13,341 nt of DNA from an uncultured Prevotella sp. (GCA_934229335.1 CAKQDQ010000062.1:1-13341); one strand, 5' to 3'; shown: positions 1 through 7,445, counted from the first letter of the stretch. Program-made: numbers and translations. The notes: generated from the letters alone by a model not told the origin.

Positions 1-234
1 GTAAATGATAGGTCTGCCGAGATAGTAGGCGGCGGCATAGTTTATTACGGCTCCACAGTCGGCACCAAGGGTGGCGATGAGTATCACCAACCAGATGTTG
101 AGTATTCCTGCCGCTGCCTGATATGCTGCTGGTGGCACAAAGATTTCTGATGGCACTGGGATTACAGTACTCTCAAGGAGCATGCCCCAAAACACGGTGT
201 TATAACCGAAGTTGGACAATAATTCTTCTAACAT
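1..234 (-). CDS. DedA-family integral membrane protein, N-terminal part (runs off left edge)
   Basis: Reading the minus strand from an ATG at 234 gives 78 codons open to the window edge, starting MLEELLSNFGYNTVFWGMLL. The segment contains ESTVIPVPSE (about residues 21-30), which matches the P-x-P-x-E signature of DedA/SNARE-associated Golgi family membrane proteins. A hydrophobic stretch GILNIWLVILIATLGAD and YYLGRPIIY follow, as in DedA, where a glycine-arginine motif comes next. DedA proteins are roughly 200-residue inner-membrane proteins linked to lipid (undecaprenyl phosphate or phospholipid) flipping and envelope integrity, so about two thirds is missing here. The gene follows the TPR gene in the same direction but is separated from it by a terminator-like hairpin, so it probably has its own promoter. 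I could not identify a consensus TAnnTTTG box in the 40 nt before the start. Family assignment is confident; substrate is unknown. Confidence 0.85.
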   Translation of the reverse strand, partial: MLEELLSNFGYNTVFWGMLLESTVIPVPSEIFVPPAAYQAAAGILNIWLVILIATLGADCGAVINYAAAYYLGRPIIY

Positions 235-275
235 TCTTCTCTTTTTGCTATTTAGTAATATTTTACATAATTTCT

Positions 276-333
276 AAAAAGGTGAGAGGAGTGCCTGTTC
301 ACGATATTATCGCCCCCAGTCATTCCTCTCACC
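276..333 (-). terminator. Intrinsic terminator after the TPR gene
   Basis: Arms TCCTCTCACC (minus-strand sense, complementary to 281-290) and GGTGAGAGGA (complementary to 324-333) are perfectly complementary over 10 bp. Partial pairing continues inward (TG/CA, then CTG/CAG after one mismatch). On the minus strand the hairpin is followed directly by five T residues (276-280). It lies 9 nt after the TPR stop codon and 40 nt before the DedA start, as expected for a rho-independent terminator ending the glnS-TPR transcript. Confidence 0.7.
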
Positions 334-341
334 GCCCTTTG

Positions 342-1835
342 TTATTCTTTTTTCTTCTCTATATCGTAATATTGGGAAGGCTCTGTTCCTAACGGAAAAT
401 AATCGCCAAGCACGCAAGAGGTATCGAGCGGCATAAGCTCTACAGCGTACTTGAGGTAGTGCAGATACTCTTCTCTCTTACCCATGGCACGACAAGCTCC
501 TGCAAGAAATGCTAAAGAACGTGGCGGTGCCGACTTGTAACCATCGTCTTTCGTGGTCTCTACCGCCTCTTTTAGCAGTCGGTATGAGTAGAACAGCGCG
601 CCTGCATCGTAGTATACTATACCTATACGCGTCAAAATATCCACATTATAGTTCGACTTCTTTATCGCACCTTCAAAGCAAGCTACCGCCATTTGAAACT
701 CTGCCATTTCTAAATATACGGTGCCTCTCATTATGTCTATCTCTTCTTCAGGAAGACCTAACGACACTAATTTCTTGCAACACTTCTCCGCCAAGCCCTC
801 ATCAGCCATCTTTGCGGCTATGGTGGCGCAGGTACGTAAGGCGTCTATACGCTGAAAGTCCTGCAACTTGTCCACGTTGTCATACACCTTCTTGGCGTAT
901 TCGTATGCTTCCTGCGTCTTTTTGTTGCAGAACAAGGTTGTAGCGAGCAGCAGATACGCCACGGCATCATCTGGACACAGTTCGCTGTAGCGTCTGAAAC
1001 TCTTTTCGGCTTCTTCAAGATTGTTCAGCGCATAGAGGCAGTTACCCTTTGTCATGTGCGCATCCGCATCGTTAGGAGCTATTGCCAAGGCATACTCCGC
1101 GCTTTGCAGAGCATCGTTAAAACGGGCTTGTCTGAACTGTGTATCGCTCATCATGAGCCACGCTGTATAGTTAAAAGGATCTATGTCTATTATTTTGTTT
1201 ATCGCTGCTTCTGCCTCATCGTACATGTTTTTTGCCATATAGACTCTCGACCATGCGTCATAATACTCTAAGGCGTAGTCGCCTTCTGGTTTCTCTGCCT
1301 TTGTTATCCATTTCAAAGCGAGGTCGAAGTTCATGTGATCGCAATACATTGTAGCGACATCAATGGCGAAATCAGGAACCTCATCGTCTTCCTCCTCATC
1401 GTCATCAGCAGTCTCTTTACCGAGTTTTTCTTTGTACTTAGCGTACTTCTCGTTCAGATAACGCTCTGCTTCGTCTTGTCTTCCTTCACATATCATTATC
1501 TCTGCCTTTACGTACACCGTCTCAAGGCTTTCTCTCTCTTCATGCAACTCCGCCATGATTGCTTTGGCTTTGTTGATATCTCCATAGTCAATGAGTGCCA
1601 TTCTTGCACTGAACAGCAATGGGGCTGAATCGTCAGGATAAAGCTTTCGGCAATATTTTATAGCCTCATCAGACTTATCCCATTCGCCCCATACATGATA
1701 TGCTTCTGCAATATCAACAAGGTCGTCACAATCAAAATACACCAATTCTCCCGAGTTCAATACCGTCTCGTAACGATCGAGCAACTCTTTGAACTCTGAT
1801 GAATTGATGTATTTATTAAATTCTATTGTTGACAT
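342..1835 (-). CDS. Tetratricopeptide-repeat (TPR) protein, 497 aa
   Basis: This is a soluble, acidic protein with no signal peptide or membrane segment, made largely of helical repeats. TPR-like units are clearest from about residue 190 to 320: alternating helices ending in DPFNY (219-223), APNDA (253-257) and CPDDA (287-291), with the usual spacing of about 34 residues. Less regular repeats precede and follow them. An acidic run (residues 143-152, DDDEEEDDE) sits in a linker between an N-terminal repeat block and the main array. TPR arrays act as protein-protein scaffolds; no catalytic motif is visible. The gene begins 10 nt after glnS ends, so the two are almost certainly co-transcribed, but what it binds cannot be read from the sequence. 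The start MSTIEF at 1835 fits the short gap. General TPR assignment is confident; specific function is unknown. Confidence 0.88.
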   Translation of the reverse strand: MSTIEFNKYINSSEFKELLDRYETVLNSGELVYFDCDDLVDIAEAYHVWGEWDKSDEAIKYCRKLYPDDSAPLLFSARMALIDYGDINKAKAIMAELHEERESLETVYVKAEIMICEGRQDEAERYLNEKYAKYKEKLGKETADDDEEEDDEVPDFAIDVATMYCDHMNFDLALKWITKAEKPEGDYALEYYDAWSRVYMAKNMYDEAEAAINKIIDIDPFNYTAWLMMSDTQFRQARFNDALQSAEYALAIAPNDADAHMTKGNCLYALNNLEEAEKSFRRYSELCPDDAVAYLLLATTLFCNKKTQEAYEYAKKVYDNVDKLQDFQRIDALRTCATIAAKMADEGLAEKCCKKLVSLGLPEEEIDIMRGTVYLEMAEFQMAVACFEGAIKKSNYNVDILTRIGIVYYDAGALFYSYRLLKEAVETTKDDGYKSAPPRSLAFLAGACRAMGKREEYLHYLKYAVELMPLDTSCVLGDYFPLGTEPSQYYDIEKKKE

Positions 1836-1845
1836 CTGTCAAATA

Positions 1846-3603
1846 TTATTTCTTCCAGTTATCTTTCAGACCTACCGTTCTGTTGTATACTGGCTTTTCT
1901 GCTGTTGTGTCAGGGTCTGGCATGAAGTAACCTATGCGCTGGAACTGCAAGTAATCGCCAGGTTTCTTGTCTGCCGCCCACTCTTCTATATAGCAGTTGG
2001 TCAGCACTTTCAGCGAATCGGGGTTCATCATGCGCTTCATTGCCTCAAGGTCTGACAGTCCTTCTTCTTTTACTAAGCGTGCTTTCTCATCGCGTGGGTT
2101 CTCTACCATCCACAGTCTGTCGTAAAGACGTACCTCACACTGGCGACAGTGGTTTACGCTTACCCAGTGCAGTGTCTTTCCCTTTATCTTACGGTCAGCA
2201 CCTGGCATACCGCTCCTTGTCTCTGGATCGTACTCTGCATATACCTCTACGATGTTGCCATCAGCGTCTTTCTTGCAGAAATTCTCTTCCGGACACTTGA
2301 TGATATAGCCGTTCTTCAGACGTACCTCTTTACCAGGTCCAAGACGGAAGAACTTCTTTGGTGCGTCTTCCATGAAGTCGTCGCGCTCTATCCACAGCTC
2401 ACGTGAGAAGGTTATCTCGTGCGTTCCGCTGTTAGGGTCTTCTGGATTGTTGATGGCAGTCATCTGCTCTGTCTTACCTTCTGGATAGTTAGTGATGACG
2501 AGCTTTAATGGGTTGAGTACTGCAGCCACACGGTCTGCTCTTGTGTTAAGGTCTTCACGAACTGAGCTTTCGAGCAAAGCTATCTCGTTAAGTGCGTCGA
2601 ATGTGGTGTAACCTATCTTCTTTATGAAGTTGTTTATTGATTCTGGAGAATAGCCATGACGACGGAATCCGCATATTGTTGGCATACGTGGGTCGTCCCA
2701 TCCGCTTACGAGTCCTTCCTTGACAAGCAACAGCAGGTTACGCTTTGACATCAGTGTGTAAGAGAGGTTCAACTTATTGAACTCTGTCTGGCGTGGACGG
2801 TTGTCGTCCATATTGTCTGCTTCGCCCTTTGTTTCCTTCAACCAGTCGATGAAAAGGTCGTACAATGGACGGTGTACCACAAACTCTAATGTGCAGAGTG
2901 AGTGCGTCACGCCCTCAAAATAGTCTGACTGTCCGTGTGTAAAGTCATACATTGGGTATGCGTTCCACTTGTTGCCTGTACGGTAATGTGGTATGTTCAT
3001 CACACGGTACATGATTGGGTCGCGGAAGTGCATATTCGGGTTAGCCATGTCTATCTTGGCTCTCAGCACCATCTTTCCTGGCTCCATGCGTCCAGAGTTC
3101 ATCTCCTCAAAGAGACGGAGGTTCTCCTCTACTGGTCTGTCACGGTAAGGTGAGTTCTGTCCTGGCGTTGTTGGCGTACCTTTTTGCTCTGCTATCTGCT
3201 CTGCTGTCTGTTCGTCAACGTATGCCTTGCCTTGCTTGATGAGTGCCACGGCAAAGTCCCACAACTGCTGAAAATAGTCAGAGGCATAGCATATCTTGCC
3301 CCATTTATAGCCCAGCCACTGTATGTCTTTCTTGATAGCCTCAACGTACTCATCATCTTCTTTCTGCGGGTTGGTATCGTCAAAACGCAGGTTACATACG
3401 CCACCGTATTTCTGTGCCACACCGAAGTCCATCGCTATAGCCTTAGCGTGACCTATGTGCAGATAGCCATTAGGCTCTGGTGGGAAACGTGTCTGTACAC
3501 GTCCTCCGTTTTTGCCTGCCGCAAGGTCGGCCTCAATCTTCTGTTCTATGAAGTTTAGTGACTTCTTTTCATCTGTCGATGTCGTCATTTCTGGTTTCTG
3601 CAT
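1846..3603 (-). CDS. glnS: Glutaminyl-tRNA synthetase (GlnRS)
   Basis: This cytoplasmic class Ib aminoacyl-tRNA synthetase charges tRNA-Gln with glutamine using ATP. The 585-residue product has the class I signature RFPPEPNGYLHIGHAK (HIGH at 49-52) and the second ATP-binding motif as LMSKR (MSKR at 285-288), the form typical of GlnRS. It also has the GlnRS-specific stretches FDDTNPQKE (about 74-82), THGQSDYFEGVTHSLCTLEF (about 222-241) and DDPRMPTI (303-310). The C-terminal part after about residue 340 corresponds to the beta-barrel anticodon-binding domains, ending in NRTVGLKDNWKK. Its length is close to the E. coli enzyme (about 554), with a slightly longer N terminus. An alternative ATG five codons in (MTTSTDEKK, 3588) is possible. 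It is the first gene of a transcript that continues into the TPR gene, and a TAnnTTTG box lies 30 nt upstream. Confidence 0.97.
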   Translation of the reverse strand: MQKPEMTTSTDEKKSLNFIEQKIEADLAAGKNGGRVQTRFPPEPNGYLHIGHAKAIAMDFGVAQKYGGVCNLRFDDTNPQKEDDEYVEAIKKDIQWLGYKWGKICYASDYFQQLWDFAVALIKQGKAYVDEQTAEQIAEQKGTPTTPGQNSPYRDRPVEENLRLFEEMNSGRMEPGKMVLRAKIDMANPNMHFRDPIMYRVMNIPHYRTGNKWNAYPMYDFTHGQSDYFEGVTHSLCTLEFVVHRPLYDLFIDWLKETKGEADNMDDNRPRQTEFNKLNLSYTLMSKRNLLLLVKEGLVSGWDDPRMPTICGFRRHGYSPESINNFIKKIGYTTFDALNEIALLESSVREDLNTRADRVAAVLNPLKLVITNYPEGKTEQMTAINNPEDPNSGTHEITFSRELWIERDDFMEDAPKKFFRLGPGKEVRLKNGYIIKCPEENFCKKDADGNIVEVYAEYDPETRSGMPGADRKIKGKTLHWVSVNHCRQCEVRLYDRLWMVENPRDEKARLVKEEGLSDLEAMKRMMNPDSLKVLTNCYIEEWAADKKPGDYLQFQRIGYFMPDPDTTAEKPVYNRTVGLKDNWKK

Positions 3604-3632
3604 ATTATTTTTCCTTTCTTTATTTTTGTGTA

Positions 3633-3640
3633 CAAAGTTA
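3633..3640 (-). promoter_or_regulatory. Predicted glnS promoter -7 box
   Basis: On the minus strand this is TAACTTTG, an exact match to the Bacteroidota -7 consensus TAnnTTTG. The nearest upstream TTG (minus strand, 3668-3666) leaves a 25-nt spacer, longer than the usual 19-21, so the -33 half is weak. The implied 5' leader is only about 20-25 nt and includes an AGGAAA stretch before the ATG. Confidence 0.55.
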
Positions 3641-3721
3641 ATGTTTTTTTCTGAAATAAGCCTACCAATACACCTATTATTTCACTCTATCGTGACAATT
3701 ATATATTTTTAATTACTTTTC

Positions 3722-3753
3722 TTGGCATAATTAGCGGCTTTTCTTTACCTTTG
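3722..3753 (+). promoter_or_regulatory. Predicted promoter of the DUF4230 pair (near-leaderless)
   Basis: TTG at 3722-3724 and TACCTTTG at 3746-3753 are separated by 21 nt, an excellent match to the Bacteroidota TTTG-N19-21-TAnnTTTG promoter. The -7 box ends only 7 nt before the ATG at 3761, so transcription should start within a few bases of the start codon. Confidence 0.7.
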
Positions 3754-3760
3754 CACCTAC

Positions 3761-4444
3761 ATGAAGAAGAGTAAGATTATAATAACTTGCATAGTGGCAA
3801 TTATTCTTATTGCCATTGTCACGACATTGTCTGTGCGCAGTTGTGGGGCGGCTTCTGATTCTCTACCTCAAGACACCGTGCACACAGACACCATCGCTCT
3901 CATGTTTAACCGCATGCAGAGTTGCTCACGTCTGCATACTGCCGAGGTGAAGGTGCACAAGATTATAACGCATGATGACGCAATGAAACTCTCGGGCACG
4001 GTGTTAGGCAAACAGATTTCACTTAACGTTCCGGCTGGGAAACGTAAGGTTGCTATTCCGCTTTACGCCACCATCAAGGCAAGCATTGACCTTACAAAAC
4101 TCTCGACTGACGACATTCTGCGCCACGGTGACAAGATTGAGATTTTCCTGCCACAGCCTGACATCGTAATAACCGAGACGCACATTGACCACGATGGCAT
4201 TAAACAGTATGTGGCACTGACGCGTAGTCGCTTTTCTGACGAGGAACTGCAGTCTTACGAAAAGCAGGGACGCGCGGCTATAGAGCATGACATTCCTGCA
4301 ATGAACCTGATTGCCTTGTCGCGAGAGAGTGCTGCACGACAACTCATTCCTATCATTGAGGCTATGGGATTTAAGGAACAAGATATTACTATTTCATTCA
4401 GAGACGATGGCAAACATAATACGATTATTAGAAAGACTGAATAA
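3761..4444 (+). CDS. DUF4230-family membrane-anchored protein (first of tandem pair)
   Basis: The 227-residue protein has a short basic N terminus, one membrane helix (about residues 5-24) and a long extracytoplasmic domain. That domain shows features I associate with DUF4230 proteins: LHTAEVKVHKII near residues 58-69, an IPLYATIKASIDLTKL strand segment, then a GDKIEIFLPQPDIVI segment, and a basic helical C-terminal region. No catalytic residues are evident and DUF4230 has no established biochemical role. The ATG at 3761 is supported by the promoter immediately upstream and by the typical membrane-anchor start MKKSK. It overlaps or abuts a second, shorter DUF4230 gene, so the two are likely co-translated and may form a hetero-oligomer (inference). 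Family call comes from pattern recognition, not a search. Confidence 0.8.
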   Translation: MKKSKIIITCIVAIILIAIVTTLSVRSCGAASDSLPQDTVHTDTIALMFNRMQSCSRLHTAEVKVHKIITHDDAMKLSGTVLGKQISLNVPAGKRKVAIPLYATIKASIDLTKLSTDDILRHGDKIEIFLPQPDIVITETHIDHDGIKQYVALTRSRFSDEELQSYEKQGRAAIEHDIPAMNLIALSRESAARQLIPIIEAMGFKEQDITISFRDDGKHNTIIRKTE

Positions 4445-5039
4445 CGGCATGAACCGCTTTACCGTTACCGTGGTGGGGATTGTTATCATTGCTGCCATTG
4501 GTGCTGTCACCTGGTTGCTTCATTCAGCCAAAGACGATACGCTTTCTTTTGGTACTGACGACACCATTGACTGTACTCCTACTATTATAGAACACGTCAA
4601 GGCTATTGGGCAATGGGAGTTTCTCGCCATTAATGACGAAGAAATCGTTGACACCATGCGCACAGGTTTTTTCTCTGACGATGAGTTGGTACGCATATAC
4701 TACGGCACTCTGCGCATCGGCATCGACTTCCACGACTGTTCTGAGGATTGGATTAAGACTGAAGGCGACACCATATACATGACCTTACCTGACGTTAAGT
4801 TGCTTGACTACAATTTTATCGACGAGGCACGGACGCGCTCTTTCTTTGAGACTGGCAAATGGAGCAACGCTGACCGCAAGGCTATGTATGAGAAGGCGCG
4901 ACAGACTATGCTCAAGCGTTGCCTTACTGAGAAGACGCTCAACAACGCTCGACGTAACGCTAAGGAGCAGATTTCACGTACGCTGCAACCTATTGCTGAA
5001 CCAAAGACGGTTGTTATCAACGATAATTTCAATTTGTAA
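4407..5039 (+). CDS. DUF4230-family membrane-anchored protein (second of tandem pair)
   Basis: The 210-residue product (from ATG 4407) has one predicted membrane helix (about residues 18-38) and a DUF4230-like outer domain: WEFLAINDEEIVDTMR, then YYGTLRIGIDF, GDTIYMTLPDVKLLDYNFID and a charged helical tail ending in EPKTVVINDNFNL. It is a diverged paralogue of the preceding gene, with the same order of elements but low identity. The start is uncertain. ATG 4407 overlaps the upstream gene by 38 nt and adds an amphipathic MANIIRLLERLNNG segment. ATG 4449, 4 nt after the upstream stop, would give 196 residues starting MNRFTVTVV. Neither has a Shine-Dalgarno sequence, which is normal for this phylum. 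A still earlier ATG at 4311 is unlikely because of the long overlap. Function is unknown. Confidence 0.78.
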   Translation: MANIIRLLERLNNGMNRFTVTVVGIVIIAAIGAVTWLLHSAKDDTLSFGTDDTIDCTPTIIEHVKAIGQWEFLAINDEEIVDTMRTGFFSDDELVRIYYGTLRIGIDFHDCSEDWIKTEGDTIYMTLPDVKLLDYNFIDEARTRSFFETGKWSNADRKAMYEKARQTMLKRCLTEKTLNNARRNAKEQISRTLQPIAEPKTVVINDNFNL

Positions 5040-5062
5040 GTAAAATGCACCTTTTCACTTAC
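5036..5062 (+). terminator. Possible weak terminator hairpin after the DUF4230 pair
   Basis: GTAAGT followed by AAAA pairs with TTTT-c-ACTTAC across a 6-nt loop (one bulged C), and the stem includes the stop codon. It is followed by AGTTTTCT. The stem is AT-rich, so this is only a tentative terminator. Confidence 0.35.
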
Positions 5063-5088
5063 AGTTTTCTGCGACTTGCTCTTATCAT

Positions 5089-5160
5089 GCGATTGGGGCG
5101 TGATTGCATTGCGATTTGTATCTAATCGCCTTGCAAACACTATCTGATTACGAGGCGATT
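5089..5160 (+). repeat. Cluster of GCGATT repeats with alternative hairpins
   Basis: GCGATT occurs three times on the plus strand (5089, 5111, 5155) and once inverted (AATCGC at 5124). GCGAT at 5111-5115 can pair with ATCGC at 5125-5129, while AATCGCCT at 5124-5131 can instead pair with AGGCGATT at 5153-5160. The two hairpins are therefore mutually exclusive. No gene lies in this stretch between the DUF4230 pair and the SGNH hydrolase; it may be a degenerate intergenic repeat. Confidence 0.4.
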
Positions 5161-5230
5161 GGGATGCTTTTAGATTGTAAGTTGATACACATTAAACGAA
5201 ATAACTATAATATCAATAAATCACCCACAT

Positions 5231-5265
5231 CTCTCCTCCCCCATGGGGAAGGTAAGGGAGGGGGG
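5231..5265 (+). repeat. GC-rich palindromic intergenic repeat next to the SGNH start codon
   Basis: CTCTCCTCCC (5231-5240) pairs with GGGAGGGGGG (5256-5265) over 10 bp with two G-T wobbles. The loop contains a second palindrome, CCCCATGGGG (5239-5248). The composition differs sharply from the AT-rich flanks. It resembles the C-rich/G-rich hairpin repeats scattered between genes in many Bacteroidota genomes (recollection, not searched). It ends 12 nt before the ATG at 5278 and would fold in the leader of that mRNA. Confidence 0.55.
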
Positions 5266-5277
5266 CTTCAACTATCC

Positions 5278-5997
5278 ATGAAACATTTATTTCTTACTCT
5301 TTCACTCATTTTCTCTGTTGCCTTGGCTTATGCTGGCGACAAAAGTTCTGGGCTACACATCTCCATCTTGGGCGACAGTTACTCTACATATGAGGGGTAT
5401 CTCACGCCAGACACTAACGCTATTTGGTATTTTCGTCCTGAGAACAAGGAACTGCACAAGGGCAACGATGTGCGTACCGTAGAGCAGACATGGTGGCATC
5501 AGGTTATAAAGAATGTAAACGGCACCCTGGAGCGTAACAATTCTTTCTCTGGTTCTACTATTTGTTACACGGGATATAAGGACAAGAATGGGGTGCACCA
5601 GGATTACTCTGACCGCGCCTTCATCACTCGTAGCAACAAACTTGGTGAACCTGACCTTATCCTCGTGTGTGGTGCTACTAACGACAGTTGGGCTGGAGCA
5701 CCCGTGGGCGAATATGTTTACGGCAACTGGACGAAACAAGAACTTTACGCTTTCCGTCCTGCCATGGCAAAACTGTTGCACGACCTTAAGGCTAACTACC
5801 CTACTGCTCGCATCGTCTTCATACTAAACAGCGAACTGCGACAGGACATTAACGAGTCTGTACACACCATCTGCAAGCATTATGGCATCTCATGTCTTGA
5901 CCTAAAGGACATCAACAAGCAGCAGGGACATCCTTCTGTTGCTGGCATGAAGGCGTTTGCAGAACAGGTTTCGAAATTCTTAAAGGAACAGAAGTAA
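5278..5997 (+). CDS. Secreted SGNH/GDSL-family hydrolase
   Basis: The 239-residue product starts with a signal peptide (MKHLFLTLSLIFSVALAYAG). The SGNH blocks follow: GDS at 32-34 (nucleophile Ser34), a glycine in NSFSG (Gly92), GATND at 132-136 (oxyanion Asn135) and HPS at 218-220 (catalytic His218). Family members are esterases or lipases that commonly deacetylate polysaccharides in Bacteroidota. The usual Asp three residues before the catalytic His is Gln215 here, so the triad may be a Ser-His dyad. ATG 5278 is chosen because it starts exactly at a good signal peptide; an in-frame upstream ATG (5104) would add a tail translated from the palindromic repeat. It lies 43 nt upstream of a GH28 gene with no terminator between, which suggests joint action on acetylated pectic sugars (inference). 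Confidence 0.88.
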   Translation: MKHLFLTLSLIFSVALAYAGDKSSGLHISILGDSYSTYEGYLTPDTNAIWYFRPENKELHKGNDVRTVEQTWWHQVIKNVNGTLERNNSFSGSTICYTGYKDKNGVHQDYSDRAFITRSNKLGEPDLILVCGATNDSWAGAPVGEYVYGNWTKQELYAFRPAMAKLLHDLKANYPTARIVFILNSELRQDINESVHTICKHYGISCLDLKDINKQQGHPSVAGMKAFAEQVSKFLKEQK

Positions 5998-6040
5998 CGA
6001 CATACAAACATCATTTCATAACCAAAAACTAACTAAACTA

Positions 6041-7426
6041 ATGCAAACAAAAACTTTTTTACTCTCTCTGCTGTGTGCCGCAGCGTCTCTCAGCGCCTCG
6101 GCTGCTAAGCAGAAGGAAGCGCAGTACGTGGAACACAACGTGACTGCACCTTTCAAGATGGAAGCCATAAAGGAATATGTCTTCCCCGCCAAGTCGTTCG
6201 TCATCACAAAATATGGTGCAAAGGCTGGCGGTGAGTATAGCAACACTAAGGCGATAGACAAAGCTATTAAGGCGTGTAACAAGGCTGGTGGCGGCACAGT
6301 GGTGGTGCCTAAGGGCGAATGGCTCACCGGTCCTATCCACTTCTTGAGCAACGTGAACCTGCACCTTGAAGAGGGAGCGGTACTTGTTTTCTCTGACAAC
6401 TACAAGGACTATCTGCCTGCCGTGCAGACTTCATGGGAGGGACTGGAGTGTTTTAACTACTCTCCTCTTGTATATGCCTTTAACTGCGAGAACATCGCTA
6501 TTACGGGCAAAGGTAAGCTTCAGCCACGCATTAAGGGATGGTCACCGTGGTTCAAACGTCCCAAGGAGCACCTTGAGGCTTCAAAGCAACTCTACACTTG
6601 GGGCTCTACTGACGTGCCTGTTGAGCAAAGACAGATGGCGGTGGGACAGAACAATATGCGTCCGCACCTTATTCACTTCAATAGATGCCGCAATGTGTTG
6701 CTCGACGACTTCAGCATCAACGGCTCTCCGTTCTGGACTATCCACCTCTTTCTCTGCGATGGTGGCATAGCACGCAACCTGAAGGTGTATGCTCACAATC
6801 ATAATAATGATGGCATTGACCTCGAAATGACTAAGAATGTGCTGATAGAGAACTGTCAGTTTGACCAAGGCGATGACGCTATCGTTATCAAGTCTGGACG
6901 AAACCGAGACGCATGGCGCATTAACCAGCCTACGGAGAACGTGGTGGTACGCAACTGTAAGGTTGTTAAAGGGCATTGCTTCCTTGGCATCGGCAGCGAG
7001 ATGAGTGGTGGCGTGCGCAACATTTACATGGAGAATTGTGAGGCTACAGATAGTGTATTCCGTATGATGTACCTGAAGACAAATCATCGCCGCGGTGGTT
7101 TCATACACCATGTTTACATGAAGAACTGTAAGGGTACGTGCGCTGGACGTATGTTTGAGATTGATACGGACGTGCTGTACCAATGGAAGACGCTCGTGCC
7201 TACATACGAAACTCGCATCACAGACATCCATGACATATATATGGAGGACTGTGAACTGAAGCGCACAGACGCCATATACGAGATTAAGGGTGACGCACGC
7301 CTGCCGATACATGACATCTTCTTGAACAACCTTAAAGTGGGACTTGTATATAAGTTCATCAACAAGAGTAGCAACTGCTTTAACGTTAAGAGTAAGAACA
7401 TTACATACGACAAAACTGCTTTTTAA
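6041..7426 (+). CDS. Glycoside hydrolase family 28 (polygalacturonase-like) enzyme
   Basis: The 461-residue secreted protein has a signal peptide (about 1-22) and then a right-handed beta-helix fold. SFVITKYGAKAGG marks the usual N-terminal pectinase strand, and YSNTKAIDKAIKACNKAGGG the first helix. GH28 catalytic motifs are present: NND-GID (255-260; Asp257), QGDDA (Asp278, Asp279) and GH at 311-312. Two positions depart from the plant/fungal consensus: GHC for GHG, and YLKT (344-347) for RIK(S/T). The latter, followed by NHRRGG, resembles a subset of bacterial GH28 proteins. GH28 enzymes hydrolyse galacturonic-acid linkages in pectin or rhamnogalacturonan by inversion; exo versus endo action cannot be told from here. 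Co-orientation with the SGNH hydrolase suggests a two-gene pectin unit, although no SusC/SusD pair is in view. Confidence 0.93.
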   Translation: MQTKTFLLSLLCAAASLSASAAKQKEAQYVEHNVTAPFKMEAIKEYVFPAKSFVITKYGAKAGGEYSNTKAIDKAIKACNKAGGGTVVVPKGEWLTGPIHFLSNVNLHLEEGAVLVFSDNYKDYLPAVQTSWEGLECFNYSPLVYAFNCENIAITGKGKLQPRIKGWSPWFKRPKEHLEASKQLYTWGSTDVPVEQRQMAVGQNNMRPHLIHFNRCRNVLLDDFSINGSPFWTIHLFLCDGGIARNLKVYAHNHNNDGIDLEMTKNVLIENCQFDQGDDAIVIKSGRNRDAWRINQPTENVVVRNCKVVKGHCFLGIGSEMSGGVRNIYMENCEATDSVFRMMYLKTNHRRGGFIHHVYMKNCKGTCAGRMFEIDTDVLYQWKTLVPTYETRITDIHDIYMEDCELKRTDAIYEIKGDARLPIHDIFLNNLKVGLVYKFINKSSNCFNVKSKNITYDKTAF

Positions 7427-7445
7427 ACGAACATTATTAATACAC

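Noticed and set aside
3184..3558. 124-codon open frame on the plus strand within glnS
   Set aside because: Antisense to the conserved HIGH-containing region of glnS, with a cysteine/leucine-rich composition that does not look like a real protein.
4311..4406. Earlier ATG (4311) for the second DUF4230 gene
   Set aside because: It would overlap the first gene by 134 nt and put a long non-membrane tail before the membrane helix; starts at 4407 or 4449 are more natural.
5089..5160. CRISPR array
   Set aside because: The GCGATT copies are 6-8 bp, unevenly spaced and partly inverted; there are no long direct repeats with unique spacers and no cas genes.
5104..5277. N-terminal extension of the SGNH hydrolase starting at ATG 5104
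   Set aside because: It would translate the GCGATT repeats and the GC-rich palindrome ahead of what is an obvious signal peptide at 5278.
6581..7312. 243-codon open frame on the minus strand inside the GH28 gene
   Set aside because: It is fully antisense to a gene with clear GH28 catalytic motifs, and its translation has no recognisable domain; it is a by-product of codon use.
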